Origin: Acheta domesticus
Taxonomy: Eukaryota > Arthropoda > Insecta > Orthoptera > Gryllidae
Reading direction: 5' to 3'
DNA: 64,000 nt
Assembly (NCBI GenBank): GCA_031308135.1
Contig: JAHLJT010003656.1
Location: 48,676,335-48,740,334 of the forward strand
Under the pieces are notes generated by a model. That model made no database searches. It had not been told where the DNA came from and worked only from the letters and a program-made list of their open reading frames with translations. Position numbers and translations under genes: made by a program. Shown one piece after another: positions 22,480 through 33,330 of this stretch. Numbering within the stretch: position 1 is the stretch's first letter; every line of letters begins with the position of its first letter.

Positions 22480-23000
22480 GCTCCACCACACCCCGTCCCG
22501 CTCCGCTCCGCCCCGCCCCCCGCTTGGCTCCGTCCCGCCCCGCTCCGCCCCGCCCCGATCCACCCCGCCCCGTCCCGCCTCGCCCCGGTCCACCCCGCCC
22601 CGTCCTGCCCCGCCCCGATCCACCCCGCCCCGTCCCGCCCTATCCACCCCGCCCCGTCCCGCCCCGCCAAGCCCCGCCCCGCTCCGATCTACCCCGCCCC
22701 GTCCCGATCCGCTCCGCCCCGCCCAGCTCCGTCACGCTCCTCCCCGGGCCGCCCCCCGCCTGGCGCCGTCCCGTCCCGCTCCGCTCCGCCCAGCTCTACT
22801 CCGCCCCGCCCAGCTCCGTTCCGCTCCACCCCGCCCCGTCTCGCTCCGCTCCACCCACGCCCCGGCCCGCTCGGCTCCGTTCCGTCCCGCTCCGCTTCAC
22901 CCCGCCCCGCCCGGCTTTGTCCGCCCCGCTCCGCCCCGCCCCGCCCCGCTCCGCCCCACCCCGCTCCGCCCCGCCCCATCCTACCCCGCTCCGCCCTACC
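22480..23000. repeat. GC-rich array of CCCGCCCCGCTCCG-type units
   Basis: About 520 bp of imperfect 5- and 10-bp units (CCGCCCCGCTCCGCCCCGCC). It is related in style to the decamer arrays at 7475-8139 and 54100-54370 but more degenerate. Pro/Ser- or Gly/Arg-rich ORFs on both strands are artefacts. Confidence 0.9.
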
Positions 23001-23091
23001 CGCCCCCTCCACATCACCACCCAACCCATCTCTGCAGCAACTCTCACCGGAGGTCCTAGGGTTTGAGTCTCGACGGTGGCGGGTTTTCGAT

Positions 23092-23308
23092 ACTACAGCG
23101 CGACTATTTTATTAGTGTGCCGCGATCATGGGAAATTCTGCTCGGCCCATGGGCCCTCACTCGCCGGGCGACGGTGCCCACAACTCACTTGCAAACGCTG
23201 CGGACGGAAGGTTTTTAAGTTCTCGCCCTGGAAAACATGTTTTTCGCAAGCCCGTCGGCCGAGAAGAATTTTCCACGATCGCTGCACACTAATAAAATAG
23301 TCACACTA
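23092..23308. mobile_element. MITE with ~55-bp terminal inverted repeats
   Basis: The left end CTACAGCGCGACTATTTTAT, continuing TAGTGTGCCGCGATCATGG, is mirrored at the right end (as reverse complement CTATAGTGTGACTATTTTAT, continuing TAGTGTGCAGCGATCGTGG). ~217 bp, no ORF. The TATAGTGTGACT end resembles the TATAGTGCGATT end of the element at 12998, suggesting the same Tc1/mariner-like superfamily. Confidence 0.75.
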
Positions 23309-23334
23309 TAGCTATATGTATGTATGTATGTACA

Positions 23335-23610
23335 TAACGCGACATTCCATTAACTGGCTCACGCCTACCGGCGACGTCCCTGCCTCGCGACAATGGGTGA
23401 AGGGGGTACGTGCGGTTAGCACCTAGACATCTCCATGCCGTATTCTGGTCTTCTCAATCCGAGAAGTGAATTTCCTCATCGTCACACAGCAACATGTACT
23501 GGGACATTGCGAGGAAAATGCAAATTGTAGTCTTGCCTCGACCGGGAATCGAACACGGGGCCGCGTAGTGAGCGGGCATACTGACCAAGAGCTAGTCGCG
23601 AGGCTACTAG
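23335..23610 (-). mobile_element. tRNA-derived SINE
   Basis: On the minus strand from ~23608 it reads CGACTAGCTCTTGGTCAGTA (box A-like) and, ~40 bases on, GTGTTCGATTCCCGG (box B-like), followed by an unrelated body to ~23340. A broken tRNA cloverleaf plus body is the layout of a SINE rather than a functional tRNA. It abuts family A copy A5. Confidence 0.7.
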
Positions 23611-23611
23611 C

Positions 23612-23695
23612 TACTTAGCCAGGTCGAATTCAGCCGCTGTCTGAGGGACAATTCTAGAGGCCGGCTGTCTTAATTGGTAGTTTTCTGTGGTTTCT
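23612..23695 (+). repeat. SINE-like family A fragment A5
   Basis: Contains AGGTCGAATTCAGCCGCTGT and CAATTCTAGAGGCCGGCTGT and TGGTAGTTTTCTGTGGTTTC, the reverse complement of family A body blocks at 2230-2320. Confidence 0.7.
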
Positions 23696-24339
23696 TGTTA
23701 TTCGTGTTTACGTGTAAATTTTACAACTAAGTTTAAAGCATTACGTTGCGTTTCAGTTTGTGTTGTGAATGAGACCTAAGGCCTGGCTCGCTCCGCCCCG
23801 CGACTCCCCGAATCCCACTCCGCCTTCAGAGCTCCCTCAACCCGCGCTCATGTTGCGCCACCCAGCGATGCTACTCATTGCTGCATGTACTGGATCTCGA
23901 TACCTTTACACGTATTTTTCCTCAGAGCAACTGCTAAGCCCATTTGGCCCCCAGTATGCCTTTTCTTCCCGCACATTTTATGAAGTTAAATGTCCGTGAT
24001 CTTCTTGCTTTTGACTCCTGCATACTTTTCGCTTTCTGTTCACTTCGGACATTTGTGCTTCATTCTCATGATTATTAAATTTTCATTTATAACCACATTT
24101 TGTAGTTCTTTGTAATTAACGATTTGTTACTTGCTCAATACCACTTTCTACGTCTCAATATTCGTGCCAGGTTCTCTGGTTAATGTCTGTCATATTTTCT
24201 TCTCACAGCTTTTCCTCTTTGACATTCTCTTTGATAAATCTCTTCTGACTACTTCTGCTTCATTTCATCACACATCTCACTCGGAATTTGATGAGACATA
24301 GTCTTTTTAAACACCTCGTGCTTCCTCCTCTTGCCTCTT

Positions 24340-25090
24340 CATCAGCGCTGGCAATCGCCGCCGCCGCCGCCACCGCCGCCGCCGCCCTCCTCCTCAACTT
24401 TCTGCGCCTCTTGCAGAGATTTACTCGCTTCTCTCCGTCTCTTAGCCCGGCCCGCCCTCGCCGCTCCCCCTCCACCATCACCCCGCCGTTCCCGTATTTC
24501 TCCCACCACATCACCATCCCCTCCAACGCCACCTCCACCTTCACCATCTCCGCCACTGCCAGAACCGCTGCGACCATGTACAGTCGTGCTCAAAGAAACC
24601 GCATCAGCTAAAGAAAATAGACATTCTCTATTTCCCTAATCCAACATGCTCTCAAAAATTGGTAAAGGTATGTGGATTGGAGTTTCTGATTCAATTACAT
24701 TCACGATTCACTCGATTTCTGCAAATCAAGTGCTGGATTTTCAGGATTATATTGGCTGATTACAAATGTGAGCGAGGTGATGCCGTTAGTTTGAGCTCTA
24801 CTGTACGTTACCCCGGTCTCCGCGTAGTCGCGTACTTCTCTTCTTGTACCTCTTTCGCCGCGGGGCTGCCCGGTGACAGCCGGTCCCGCCCCTTCCTCGC
24901 AACCGGCGGGGACTCCACCTGCCAGGGGGACTCCTCCGCGCCCCGCCCCCTCCGCCGGGGGGACTCCTCCGGCCCCGGCCTCACCCCGCCACACCCCGCC
25001 AGGGGGACTCCTCCGCCCCCCACCTCTCCCCACCCCGTCCGCGCCGCCGGAAAAGGTGATTCGTTTGCGAACTTTGGGAGACGTCTCCCC
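24340..25090. other. GC-rich island with CCG repeats and a family B block
   Basis: 24355-24395 is a (CCG)n-like trinucleotide tract. 24660-24820 matches family B (see 60800-60985). 24850-25090 is C-rich with repeated GGGGGACTCCTCC. The open frames are Ala/Pro-rich and contain no recognisable domain. 23696-24340, before it, holds nothing I can identify. Confidence 0.5.
24660..24820 (+). repeat. Dispersed repeat family B, copy 1
   Basis: Shares CTGCAAATCAAG..., TTTTCAGGATTATATTG, GATTACAAATGTGAGCGAGG and ACTGTACGTTACC with 60860-60970 and with the complement of 47755-47925. Confidence 0.65.
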
Positions 25091-25099
25091 TCGCCCCTA

Positions 25100-25784
25100 A
25101 TCGCGGCGAGTTAACTTTCGTGTTGGACACGGTGATCAGTCAATTAGCGGCAAGACAAATGTGCCGGAATATGAGGAAATGTTCACGTCTGTTTCTCGCT
25201 GTTTCTATCAGTCTGGATAATTTATTGAGGGGACGATGGAATATTTATTTCTAGCCAGGGCCTCTTCTAGTTGTGGCGCAGTTTCATGCGCTGACCCTAA
25301 TAAAAGGGATTTTAATAAAGAGAGTTGAAACTTAAATGAATTCTGAAGAAATATTTTAACATAATTATAATTACTATGACATTAATTATATCAATCAATT
25401 AATATCAACGCAAATGTGCTGAATTACAAAGAAGTGTCAACGTCGGTTTCTAGTGGTTAGTATCAGTCTGAGGAAAGAAAACAACACAATAGTTTTGAAG
25501 AGATTTATATTTGGTAATTTTGAAAATGTAATCGACGAAATAATACTAGTAATTCTGAATCGAGACCAACGGATTACAGGTGTCATTCCAGAGATGACGC
25601 AGCAATAGCTGAACTACGACCACGCAGACGACCACGATCGCGCCCGAAGAGAACGCAATTCGCATACATAAATGGCGGAATTACACTCGTTCACCAACTA
25701 TAATTCACGAGAAATGAATGTGATTAGTAAGGTTGCAATTTTTCCTTCACCCTTTACTTATACACATTTATACTTACATACACT
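25100..25784. other. AT-rich stretch, nothing recognised
   Basis: No ORF with domain signature. An imperfect duplication of GTGTCGGAATA/ATGTGCTGAATT-type sequence with CGTCTGTTTCT (25160-25200 and 25410-25460) is the only visible structure. Confidence 0.45.
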
Positions 25785-25950
25785 ATACTAAGCCATATCT
25801 CGGGGGACCAGTCGGGAGCTTAGAGCTTGTCCCGGCTGGGGTGGGGCCCCGCTGGTGGGAGATACCTGGTTGGGGAAAATCCCCGCAATCCGACATAAGC
25901 CTATGCGCGATCTCGTCAGTCAGTGGGTGAAAATCACCGCCACCTCACGT
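25785..25950 (+). repeat. SINE-like family A fragment A6
   Basis: Contains GGGACCAGTCGGGAGCTTAG and AGCTTGTCCCGGCTGGGGTG, GGTGGGAGATACCTGGTTGG and TCACGTGATAAAA, the reverse complement of the start of copies A2 and A7. Confidence 0.75.
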
Positions 25951-27924
25951 GATAAAAACATAATCTACACTTACGGTAATATTGACTACAGCAATTGATT
26001 ATCCCGGAATCATTAAACAATCGACCAATCAATTAAACAATGTTTCAGAAGTGCTCGGAATTTACTAGTAGACGTACACAATCGTCAAGTTAAAAATTGC
26101 ACGTTTTATTCGTATATTTTTATTTTGAAAACAATTTTTTCATAAACATTTGTATATCCGGTTAAAGAGACTGAGAAGTAAAATGGAACCTGCACACACA
26201 GATAACAGTGGAACATTCGTGAATGATTCATTTTTTTGTCAAATACACAATCACTTAAAGCTTAAATAAATCTGAATATTTTACCAAATTCTTATCTAAT
26301 TTTCCTTTATAAGATGGTACTGTTTAAAGAATTGAAACATGCGACTAATAAAACGAAATTAGTTGGTCATTTACTGTTTACAGGTCTAACGATGTTAATA
26401 AATATAATTTAATAGTATTAAGTTATGCTCTAACATTAATGGGATGTATTAACGTGTCTGCAAATATTAGTTGTTAATTATTAACCAAATACTCTACACA
26501 ATTTGAAGCGGATTAAAAGTTCACATTATTACTAAAGTAATTTTTTATTCGTATTTGCAATGGAAATTGTTAATGTTAACAGTTGTTTTTGCCAAACGCT
26601 CGTGATCTGGGAGCTTCTTTACTGGGGGACAGATCTTTTGAGTTTCGAGTCAGGTAAGCTGTCAATTCTACTTCCTTTTCTCACGCAACTGCGCGGCGCA
26701 AAAACAAAGATTATAGGGTCCTTCTTCATGGTGAAACAGGGTTTCTTTGTTACCACATAGCGTCCGACTCATGATTTTTTTTATGAGACGGAGGATTACA
26801 TTACGGAGGATGATATTCATCTTGATAGTGTGAGTGACATAGATTATACAAGGAACACTAAGCATCATTCGCGTGAAGTTTTGCTTAACAAGTTTGAGAA
26901 ATTTCCCTTTGTGTGGTATGTATTAATTTCTTCTTATATCCTACACATCATATTGTACACAAAAAATTACTAAATTTAATACGGCACAGAGGAACTCTAT
27001 TTTACTGATTCATTATTCATAGCTTCATTTCACATGTTTATCTGTAGTTGGGTGACGCGTAGTTGATTGAAAAAAGATCTTGTTAACCCTAAAATTTAAA
27101 AATATTTCATTTATTATTTTAAAATTAATTAAATGTTTCACTGTCAATTATTCAATTGGCTTCAATTCCATAATGAAATTATTCATTCTTTAACACATCA
27201 TAATTAAGTCTTGGAGATTCTCTTAGTTTGGATGAAGAGTGATAGACATACTTTGTTGCGTCTCAATATATTCTTTTTCATTTAGATCAACATGTAATTT
27301 ACCAAGCCAAATGTGACAAGCAAACGAATACATTTTGTTCCTCGTAAACTGCAAATCTTATTTTAATGATTTGAATACTAAAGACACAGAGCTTACACGC
27401 AGGATACTGCACTTGCTCGCCTCGTAGCATTTGTCCTGCTTATCAGATTGCAGGCTTATCACGTAACGCTGGCCGTGTAATACGCAAAGCGGGGCGTGCT
27501 GCTCGTTGCGTGATTAGAAGTGCTGTCGATTGCTGCGCGATGAGATACCAATCTGGAGCAAATGCTACCGTCGCAGCGGATCAAGAGTCGTTACGCCAGC
27601 AACCGGAGCCTTAATTACGTTTTCCTCTTTAATGAGCTGCTTGCGACTGAAACCTCCGTATCGTAATCAGAGCTGTCGCGGTGCATTTCTGGATAAAGTG
27701 GGATGTGTGAAGTACTCAGCGACCCTGAGAATAATAATTTCAATAAAATGTCTATCGTACTGTATATAATTATTATTATATAGTTTCCATTTGGTGACTA
27801 TTGCTGTTAGTAAAAGGAAAATACAAATGGTGCCATTATTATATCGGAATTGATTTATTTGATTTATCATAATCATCATCGGATTTCATCATCAAATAAT
27901 AGTAAAAACTTTAAGTGAACTGTA
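25951..27924. other. AT-rich stretch with one weak exon candidate
   Basis: No recognised gene. The only segment with exon-like signals is 26761-26915, listed separately. Confidence 0.5.
26761..26915 (+). other. Weak exon-like segment with acceptor and donor
   Basis: TTCTTTGTTACCACATAG ends at 26760 and GTATGT begins at 26916. Between them the frame is open for 51 codons: RPTHDFFYETEDYITEDD, then IHLDSVSDIDYTRNTKHH, then SREVLLNKFEKFPFVW. The acidic, soluble composition is unusual for AT-rich intron. The flank 26700-26780 resembles a dispersed repeat seen at 28440-28510, so a transposon-derived ORF is a real alternative. Confidence 0.22.
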
Positions 27925-28012
27925 TGGGTATGTGCGAAGTCAGACGGAAGAGCAGGCCTCATGACGACAGTCTCGCCACGTAAAATGAGGTATCAATTCA
28001 ATTCAATTCTCA
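27925..28012 (+). repeat. 3' tail of SINE family F
   Basis: Contains GTCAGACGGAAGAGCAGGCC, TCATGACGACAGTCTCGCCA and CGTAAAATGAGG, ending in AATTCAATTCAATTC. It matches the tails at 61200-61290 and the tandem array 61483-62577. Confidence 0.85.
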
Positions 28013-28204
28013 CTGCATCCCTCTCGAGCCAATAGACGTGAGTCGGCCGGAGTCTGGGCGTTCCCAAGAGACCCCGACAGGGGGGTTCATGTTCCGCGTC
28101 TGGACTTCTTTAAGTGGGTTTGAGACACGCTGGCATGCTGCACAGAGGATGCCGGCTGGCGTATCCCACTCCCAATCCCGCCCAAGGGTCGGCAGCAAGC
28201 CACC

Positions 28205-28345
28205 TACTCACCGAAGACCCACCTCCAATTAACGACGGGAGCTCCGTCGTGAAGTTCAGGTTCTGGGTGGTCACTCGCATGTCTCCATCACAAACCACGA
28301 CTACCTACGCAATCGAGGTTCACCCTGCGGGGACGCACACGGAGA
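28205..28345 (+). repeat. Dispersed repeat family H, copy 1
   Basis: TTCTGGGTGGTCACTCGCAT, then GTCTCCATCACAAA and CACCCTGCGGGGAC align with GTCCGGGTGGCCGTCTGCAT, CTCTCCACCAGAAA and CTTCAGGGGAC at 56660-56740. Two diverged copies of one unidentified element. Confidence 0.5.
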
Positions 28346-28510
28346 AGACGGACTTAACAAACGGAGACACGGACCGTCAGACACGCAGGCAGATGGACAC
28401 ACTGACAGACACATAGGCATGCGGACACACGTAGACGCTTGGTTGCCAAACAATTTTTTGGTGTCCGTGAGCCACAAAACAAGGCTTCTGGCTACACAAT
28501 GTGTTAGAAG
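28330..28510 (-). repeat. Dispersed repeat family E, copy 1
   Basis: The reverse complement (CTAACACATTGTGTAGCCAGAA, GTTTTGTGGCTCACGG, CTACGTGTGTCC, then GTCTGTC-type tail) aligns with 32960-33090, which also runs into a GTCC/GTCT repeat. The element appears to carry a microsatellite at one end. Confidence 0.6.
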
Positions 28511-29009
28511 TAATGCATTTTATATAAGAACAAAATTTATCCACCTTTTTGCTATCAGCGTCCAACAATACGAGATTTTGAGTCCGAAAAACCGTCGATT
28601 CCCGCTTCAGCATTACAATACTTTCTCTTTACTACATGCGTAGTGAGACGAGAAAGTGAAAAGGAGAATGCAGTATTTTAAAACATTATACTACCAAATA
28701 CACATCTTTACTATTCTACAAAAGATACACGAGCACATTTCACGACGACAAAAGATGTTCCTAACAACTGGAGGACGTTTTGTCTCCGATCGTGTGGAAG
28801 ACAACTGCGTAAATCTAGCCGAGAAGAAACGATCAAATATTTCCTTTTGAACGAGCGATAGAATGGCAAGGCAGAACGTCCGAGAGACTATATCAGGCAT
28901 AACCAAGAGAGGCGTGGCATGGCCGGGAGTGTGTCGGGGAGAGCGAGGTGAGAAGTACGTTACTTGGAAAGCATGACAGGGGAGCGTGACGAGGAGAGCG
29001 TGACGGGGG

Positions 29010-29345
29010 GTGACGTCACGGGGAGTGTCGTGACGGGGAGTGTCGTGACGGGGAGTGTCGTGACGGGGAGTGTCGTGACGGGGAGTGTCGTGACGGGGAG
29101 TGTCGTGACGGGGAGTGTCGTGACGGGGAGTGTCGTGACGGGGAGTGTCGTGACGGGGAGTGTCGTGACGGGGAGTGCCGTGACGGGGAGTGTCGTGACG
29201 GGGAGTGTCGTGACGGGGAGTGTCGTGGACGGGGAGGGGCGTGACGGGGAGTGGCGTGACGGGGAGTGTCGTGACGGGAAGTGTCGTGACGGGGAGTGGC
29301 TTGACGGGGAGTGGCTTGACGGGGAGTGGCGTGACGGGGAGTGTC
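29010..29345. repeat. 15-bp minisatellite, unit TGTCGTGACGGGGAG
   Basis: About 22 units, nearly perfect from 29025 to 29225, then variants (GTGGCTTGACGGGGA). Because 15 is divisible by 3 both strands stay open, giving five-residue repeats such as VVTGS or HDTPR. No start context or domain suggests a protein. Confidence 0.95.
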
Positions 29346-29399
29346 ATGAAGGGGAGTGGCGTGACACGCAGCGCTGTGATGAGGTTGGTCGTAATGAGA

Positions 29400-30200
29400 T
29401 GGGAGGGGCGTGGCGGCGATTCTGGGCGCGGCGTGTGGGGTGAGGGGATGCTAGGCGTGCCGGAGCTGCAGGGCGTGGCGGGGATGTTGGTCTGGCGGGG
29501 ATGCTGGGCGTGGCGGGGATGCTGGGAGTGGCGGGAGTGTTGTGCACGAAGGGGTTGTTGGGCGTGGTGGATGTTGGGCGTGGTGGATGTTGGGCGTGGC
29601 GGGGATGTTGGGCGAGGCGGAGACGTTGTGCGTGGCGAGAGTGTTGTGCATGACGGGGATGTTGAGTGTGGCAGGGATGTTGCGCGAGCGTGGCGGGGGT
29701 GTTGGGCGTGGCGGGGGTGTTGGGCGTGGCGGGGGTGTTAGGCGTAGCGGGGGTGTTGAGCGTGTCGGGGATTGTGGGCGCGGCGGGGCGTAGTGCGGGG
29801 CGGTGAGGCCAAGAGGCGGTGCTGCCGGTGACGGGCGTGGCGGGTGCTCGTAGCGGCCGTCGCTCCGCCTGGATTTATGGGCCGCGGGCCAATAACGGCG
29901 GTGACAAAGCGGCGAAGGAGCACTCACACAAGCGGCGCGAGAAAGAGCGGAGCAGTGGCGGTGACGGTGGTGGCGGCGAGGGGGCGTGGTGGCGGCGGGG
30001 GCGGTGGGGGCGGGGGCAGTGCGAGCAGGAATGGAGCAGTGGCGGTGACGGTGGCGGTGGCGGTGGTGGCAGCGGGAGCGGTGGCGGCGGGGGCAGTGGG
30101 GGTGGGGGCGGGGTCGGCGGAGGCGGGGGTGGCGCGAGCAGGAGCGGAGCGGTGGCGGTGACGGTGGCGGGGGGGGCGGGGGGTGGGGGCGGCGCCAGCT
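29400..30200. repeat. G-rich tandem repeats (TGTTGGGCGTGGCGGGG; GGCGGTGACGGT)
   Basis: 29460-29800 is composed of ~17-18-bp units around GGGCGTGGCGGGGATGTTG; 29940-30190 of GGCGGTGACGGTGGCGG-type units. One strand is strongly G-rich and could form quadruplexes. ORFs up to 274 codons are low-complexity. Confidence 0.85.
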
Positions 30201-31242
30201 GCAAGTATTGAAGGGCGGCGAAGCAACGCAACCACGAGTGCTGAAGAAGGAAAGAGCGATCTGAACAGGGCTCACGCGTCCACGCGTAGTAAATACCTTC
30301 GGCTAGATGCTTGTACCCAGGACACAGCTGGAAGAGCCGTAATATTACAAGTCTTATAATAGGGGTTAGTTTCTATTCACGAAAAACTGTAAGTAGTTAC
30401 TGAATGGAATAGTCCTGAACTGTAATCTGTAGTTAACTGTAATAGTCCTGAACGTGGCCGTTTAAAACCACCATCTGCAATAATAATTAACCTGGCTGAG
30501 GGATGAAAGAAGGATACTATTTGAGACACCTCTATTTTAATATCACTTATTTCCTTGTTAGACCAAATGCAAGAAAAATCGCCACATCTGCACCTTGCGC
30601 TTGATAGAAAACGTGTAATAAATTATTTTGTATATATGTATATTATAGTGAACAAAATATATTTAGCCGTTATATACCGTTACGAACAAATTAGTTAAGA
30701 CAGTAAAAAAGCTACTTTGGGTAAACAACCTTCTTCTGTCTCAGTACAGGACAGTTGTAAATAACTATTACGCTGATATGCAATAATAAATCGCACAAAA
30801 TGATAAGCTGGAGCCTACTAATCAATGTTAAAATCTAATCAATGTTAAAATTAACTGTTTAGTTGAATAGAATTCATTGTGAATTTTGAAACAGCTGATT
30901 CATGCCAATCAGCTAAATAAATGAGAAGCGATATTTTTTAACATAAAAAAGAATATGTATGAGCTAAACTCCGACATCGAGAAACCAATCTCCATGAAAG
31001 TTAACACTTCTAGGTGCTTTTTCAACGAGATGGTTAATGCGCTGTTAAATCAGTTGTAACTCCACTACATGGCGCTGTAGAACTAAACTAAATATTTACG
31101 TTAAATGCAGCCCGCAACACATTCTGCAGGATTTTGAATCTATATCGTTAAATAACTCCTAAACGATGCGTTCTATGGCCTTAAAAACTAAAATTTTGAG
31201 GCTGAAGGCCCCAAAACATCGTTTCTCACACCGAAGGATAAA
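30200..31242. other. AT-rich stretch, nothing recognised
   Basis: Only a small direct repeat (AATCAATGTTAAAATCTAATC at about 30820-30850) is seen. Confidence 0.5.
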
Positions 31243-31462
31243 ACCTTGAACATTCTATTACATTTTTGTTGGACCGGCACTTCCCGATACTACCTCACCA
31301 GCTCAGAGATATGCACAATCTGCAATGAAATGTGAATGAGACGGACAGAGAGTGGCAGAGACGGAGAAAGTTTGAGGGAGGGACGGAAAGACAGTGAGAA
31401 AGGGTGTTGGGAGGGGAAAGAGAGAGATGAAGGGCAGAACACCGTCTGCCGGGTTTTTCTAG
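31243..31462 (+). repeat. Dispersed repeat family G, copy 1
   Basis: TTGAACATTCTATTACATTT, TTGTTGGACCGGCACTTCC, GAGATATGCACAATCTGCAA, a purine-rich middle (GACGGACAGAGAGTGGCAGA) and GAAGGGCAGAACACCGTCTG ending CCGGGTTTTTCTAGT. It aligns over its whole ~220 bp with the reverse complement of 41212-41438. Confidence 0.85.
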
Positions 31463-32123
31463 TCAATATATTAATGGAAGACCAATACACCGTAAAACAA
31501 TAACCGAATAAAAGACTGTGATACATTACATACCTAAAAACGTTTCATATTAGCAAGGGTGACTTCGCAACACGGAAAACTAGGCCAGGCAAGAGGCACG
31601 TCTATCGAACGCAGGCGCTCGCGTCGAATGTAGATGCGAGCGCACACAGAGGCGCGGTGGAATTCGAAACCGCAGATCGAAAATCGATGACGCCAACGGT
31701 CCTCGAACGGTTTTTGCTCTCTCGCGAACAAACTCTGGCGCCCTACCAATGGCAGCCTCCCGCGGTAGCCCACTCGCCTGGCTGGCCCACCGTATTCCTT
31801 CGCGGGCTGGGCTCAAAAGGAAGCGAATTTATGCGAGGCCTTCCTCGTCCGTCAATCGATGGCCTAGATTACCGAACTTCACAGCCGTGCATTACTTGAT
31901 GAACCGATCCCCTATAATCTGACTATCAGTGTAATTTGCATTTAATTACACAGGATACATGAGTGTTTAAATAAGACCACACGCTTCCTGGTTTACCTTA
32001 ATAGTTTTATTGGAAACATTCACTAAAACTTATTTCAGTAAAAATAAGATTTAAGTAAAACTCAGAATACAACAAGTTTATTGTTTGAATACCATTATAT
32101 GTGTTAATTTTTAACACTGAAAT
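31463..32123. other. Mixed-GC stretch, nothing recognised
   Basis: 31560-31900 is moderately GC-rich and CpG-containing with short overlapping ORFs (up to 80 codons) but no motif I can assign. Confidence 0.45.
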
Positions 32124-32373
32124 TGAAGACCTTGGGGCAATCACATGCTCTGTCCCCATACTTAAGTTTTGAGAAAACGGAGAGTAAATGTTTAGACATT
32201 GTATTCTACACATGGGGATAAAGAACATTAATTTACGAATATCACTGTTATCTTGCAGCGAATCATTAAAATAAATACCCAACATATACATACATCTATC
32301 GGGCGTCAAAATACACTAATATTTCATTTTCATTAGAAATGCGGCACAGCATGTTATTGCCCCAAGGTCTTCA
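32124..32373 (+). mobile_element. MITE family T1, copy 2
   Basis: 250 bp with terminal inverted repeats TGAAGACCTTGGGGCAAT at the left and its inverse ATTGCCCCAAGGTCTTCA at the right. It aligns throughout with the reverse complement of 11452-11700. The apparent 100-codon minus-strand ORF overlapping it has no known domain. Confidence 0.88.
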
Positions 32374-32954
32374 ATCAATCAAACGCCTTTTCTTCCACTT
32401 AACCATCAAATCACAAATTGGAATAAATGGACCATCATTAAAAAATCTGCGATCATTTATCCCCGTTGACATGATGGTGTTTTATTATTATCAATGTTGC
32501 GTAATAATTTCTAAATAGCGTTGGTAAATTGCAGTGAACCAAAATTCTCACAGTTCATTCGAAAATTAATTCTGCTGCAGGTGCAGGACCATGCACTGAT
32601 TTGCATGCTGCATACAGATCAGAGAGCGCCTTAGGCAACGGGATGGATTGCCGCTCGCGACCATAGTTTTGTCATTTAGTGGTTTTATGTTATGTAGGGC
32701 CTCAGTTTGGAAACGCCACGACAATTTATAATCAGAAAAATGTATATTAGTCAATGCCTCATACTTGCAGCGAAATATTTATATCACTTTAAATGTCTCA
32801 AACATGGTATCCTACGAAAGCGATACTCTTCATGGTATCTTACGGATTGGAGAGAAAGTTATGTAATACTGCGGGAAACAACTGCGAATTTTCGGCAGAA
32901 AAACTCTCATTACACTGCCCTGGTAACTAAAAAGTGGATAGATCCAGTTGCTAG
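32374..32954. other. AT-rich stretch, nothing recognised
   Basis: A local inverted motif (CTGCTGCAGGTGCAGG / GCATGCTGCATAC) near 32575-32615 is the only structure seen. Confidence 0.4.
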
Positions 32955-33330
32955 ATTTAGAAAAATATCCTCTAACACGTTCTGTAACCAGAATTCATGT
33001 TTTGTGGGTCCTTGATGCCGAAAAATCGAATGACGGCAATACGTGTGTCTGTCCATTCGTCTGTATGCGGACAGTCCATCTGTACGTCCGTCCGTCTGTC
33101 CGTCCGTCTGTCTGTCTGTCCGTCCGTCCGTCCGTCCGTCTGTCCGTCCGTCTGTCCGTCTGTCCGTCCGTCTGTCCGTCCGTCTGTCCGTCCGTCTGTC
33201 CGTCCGTCTGTCCGTCCGTCCGTCCGTCCTTCCGTCTGTCCTCTGTCCCTCTGTCCATCCGTCTGTCCTCCGACCGTCTGTCCGTCCGTCCGTCCCTCTG
33301 TCCGTCCGTCCCTCTGTCCGTCCGTAGGAC
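32955..33330 (+). repeat. Dispersed repeat family E, copy 2, with (GTCC/GTCT)n tail
   Basis: 32960-33060 aligns with the complement of 28420-28510 (CTAACACGTTCTGTAACCAGA, TGTTTTGTGGGTCC). 33072-33325 is a tetranucleotide repeat of GTCC and GTCT in irregular order. The Arg/Thr/Asp- or Ser/Val/Cys-rich ORFs (up to 175 codons) are artefacts of the 4-bp repeat, which stays open because 12 bp is four codons. Confidence 0.8.

Noticed and set aside
24288..24611. 107-codon ORF with a hydrophobic Ala/Leu segment
   Set aside because: The hydrophobic run is encoded by a (CCG)n tract; no domain or splice support.
28691..29443. 218- and 159-codon ORFs with HDTPR or VVTGS repeats
   Set aside because: Fifteen-bp minisatellite keeps frames open on both strands.
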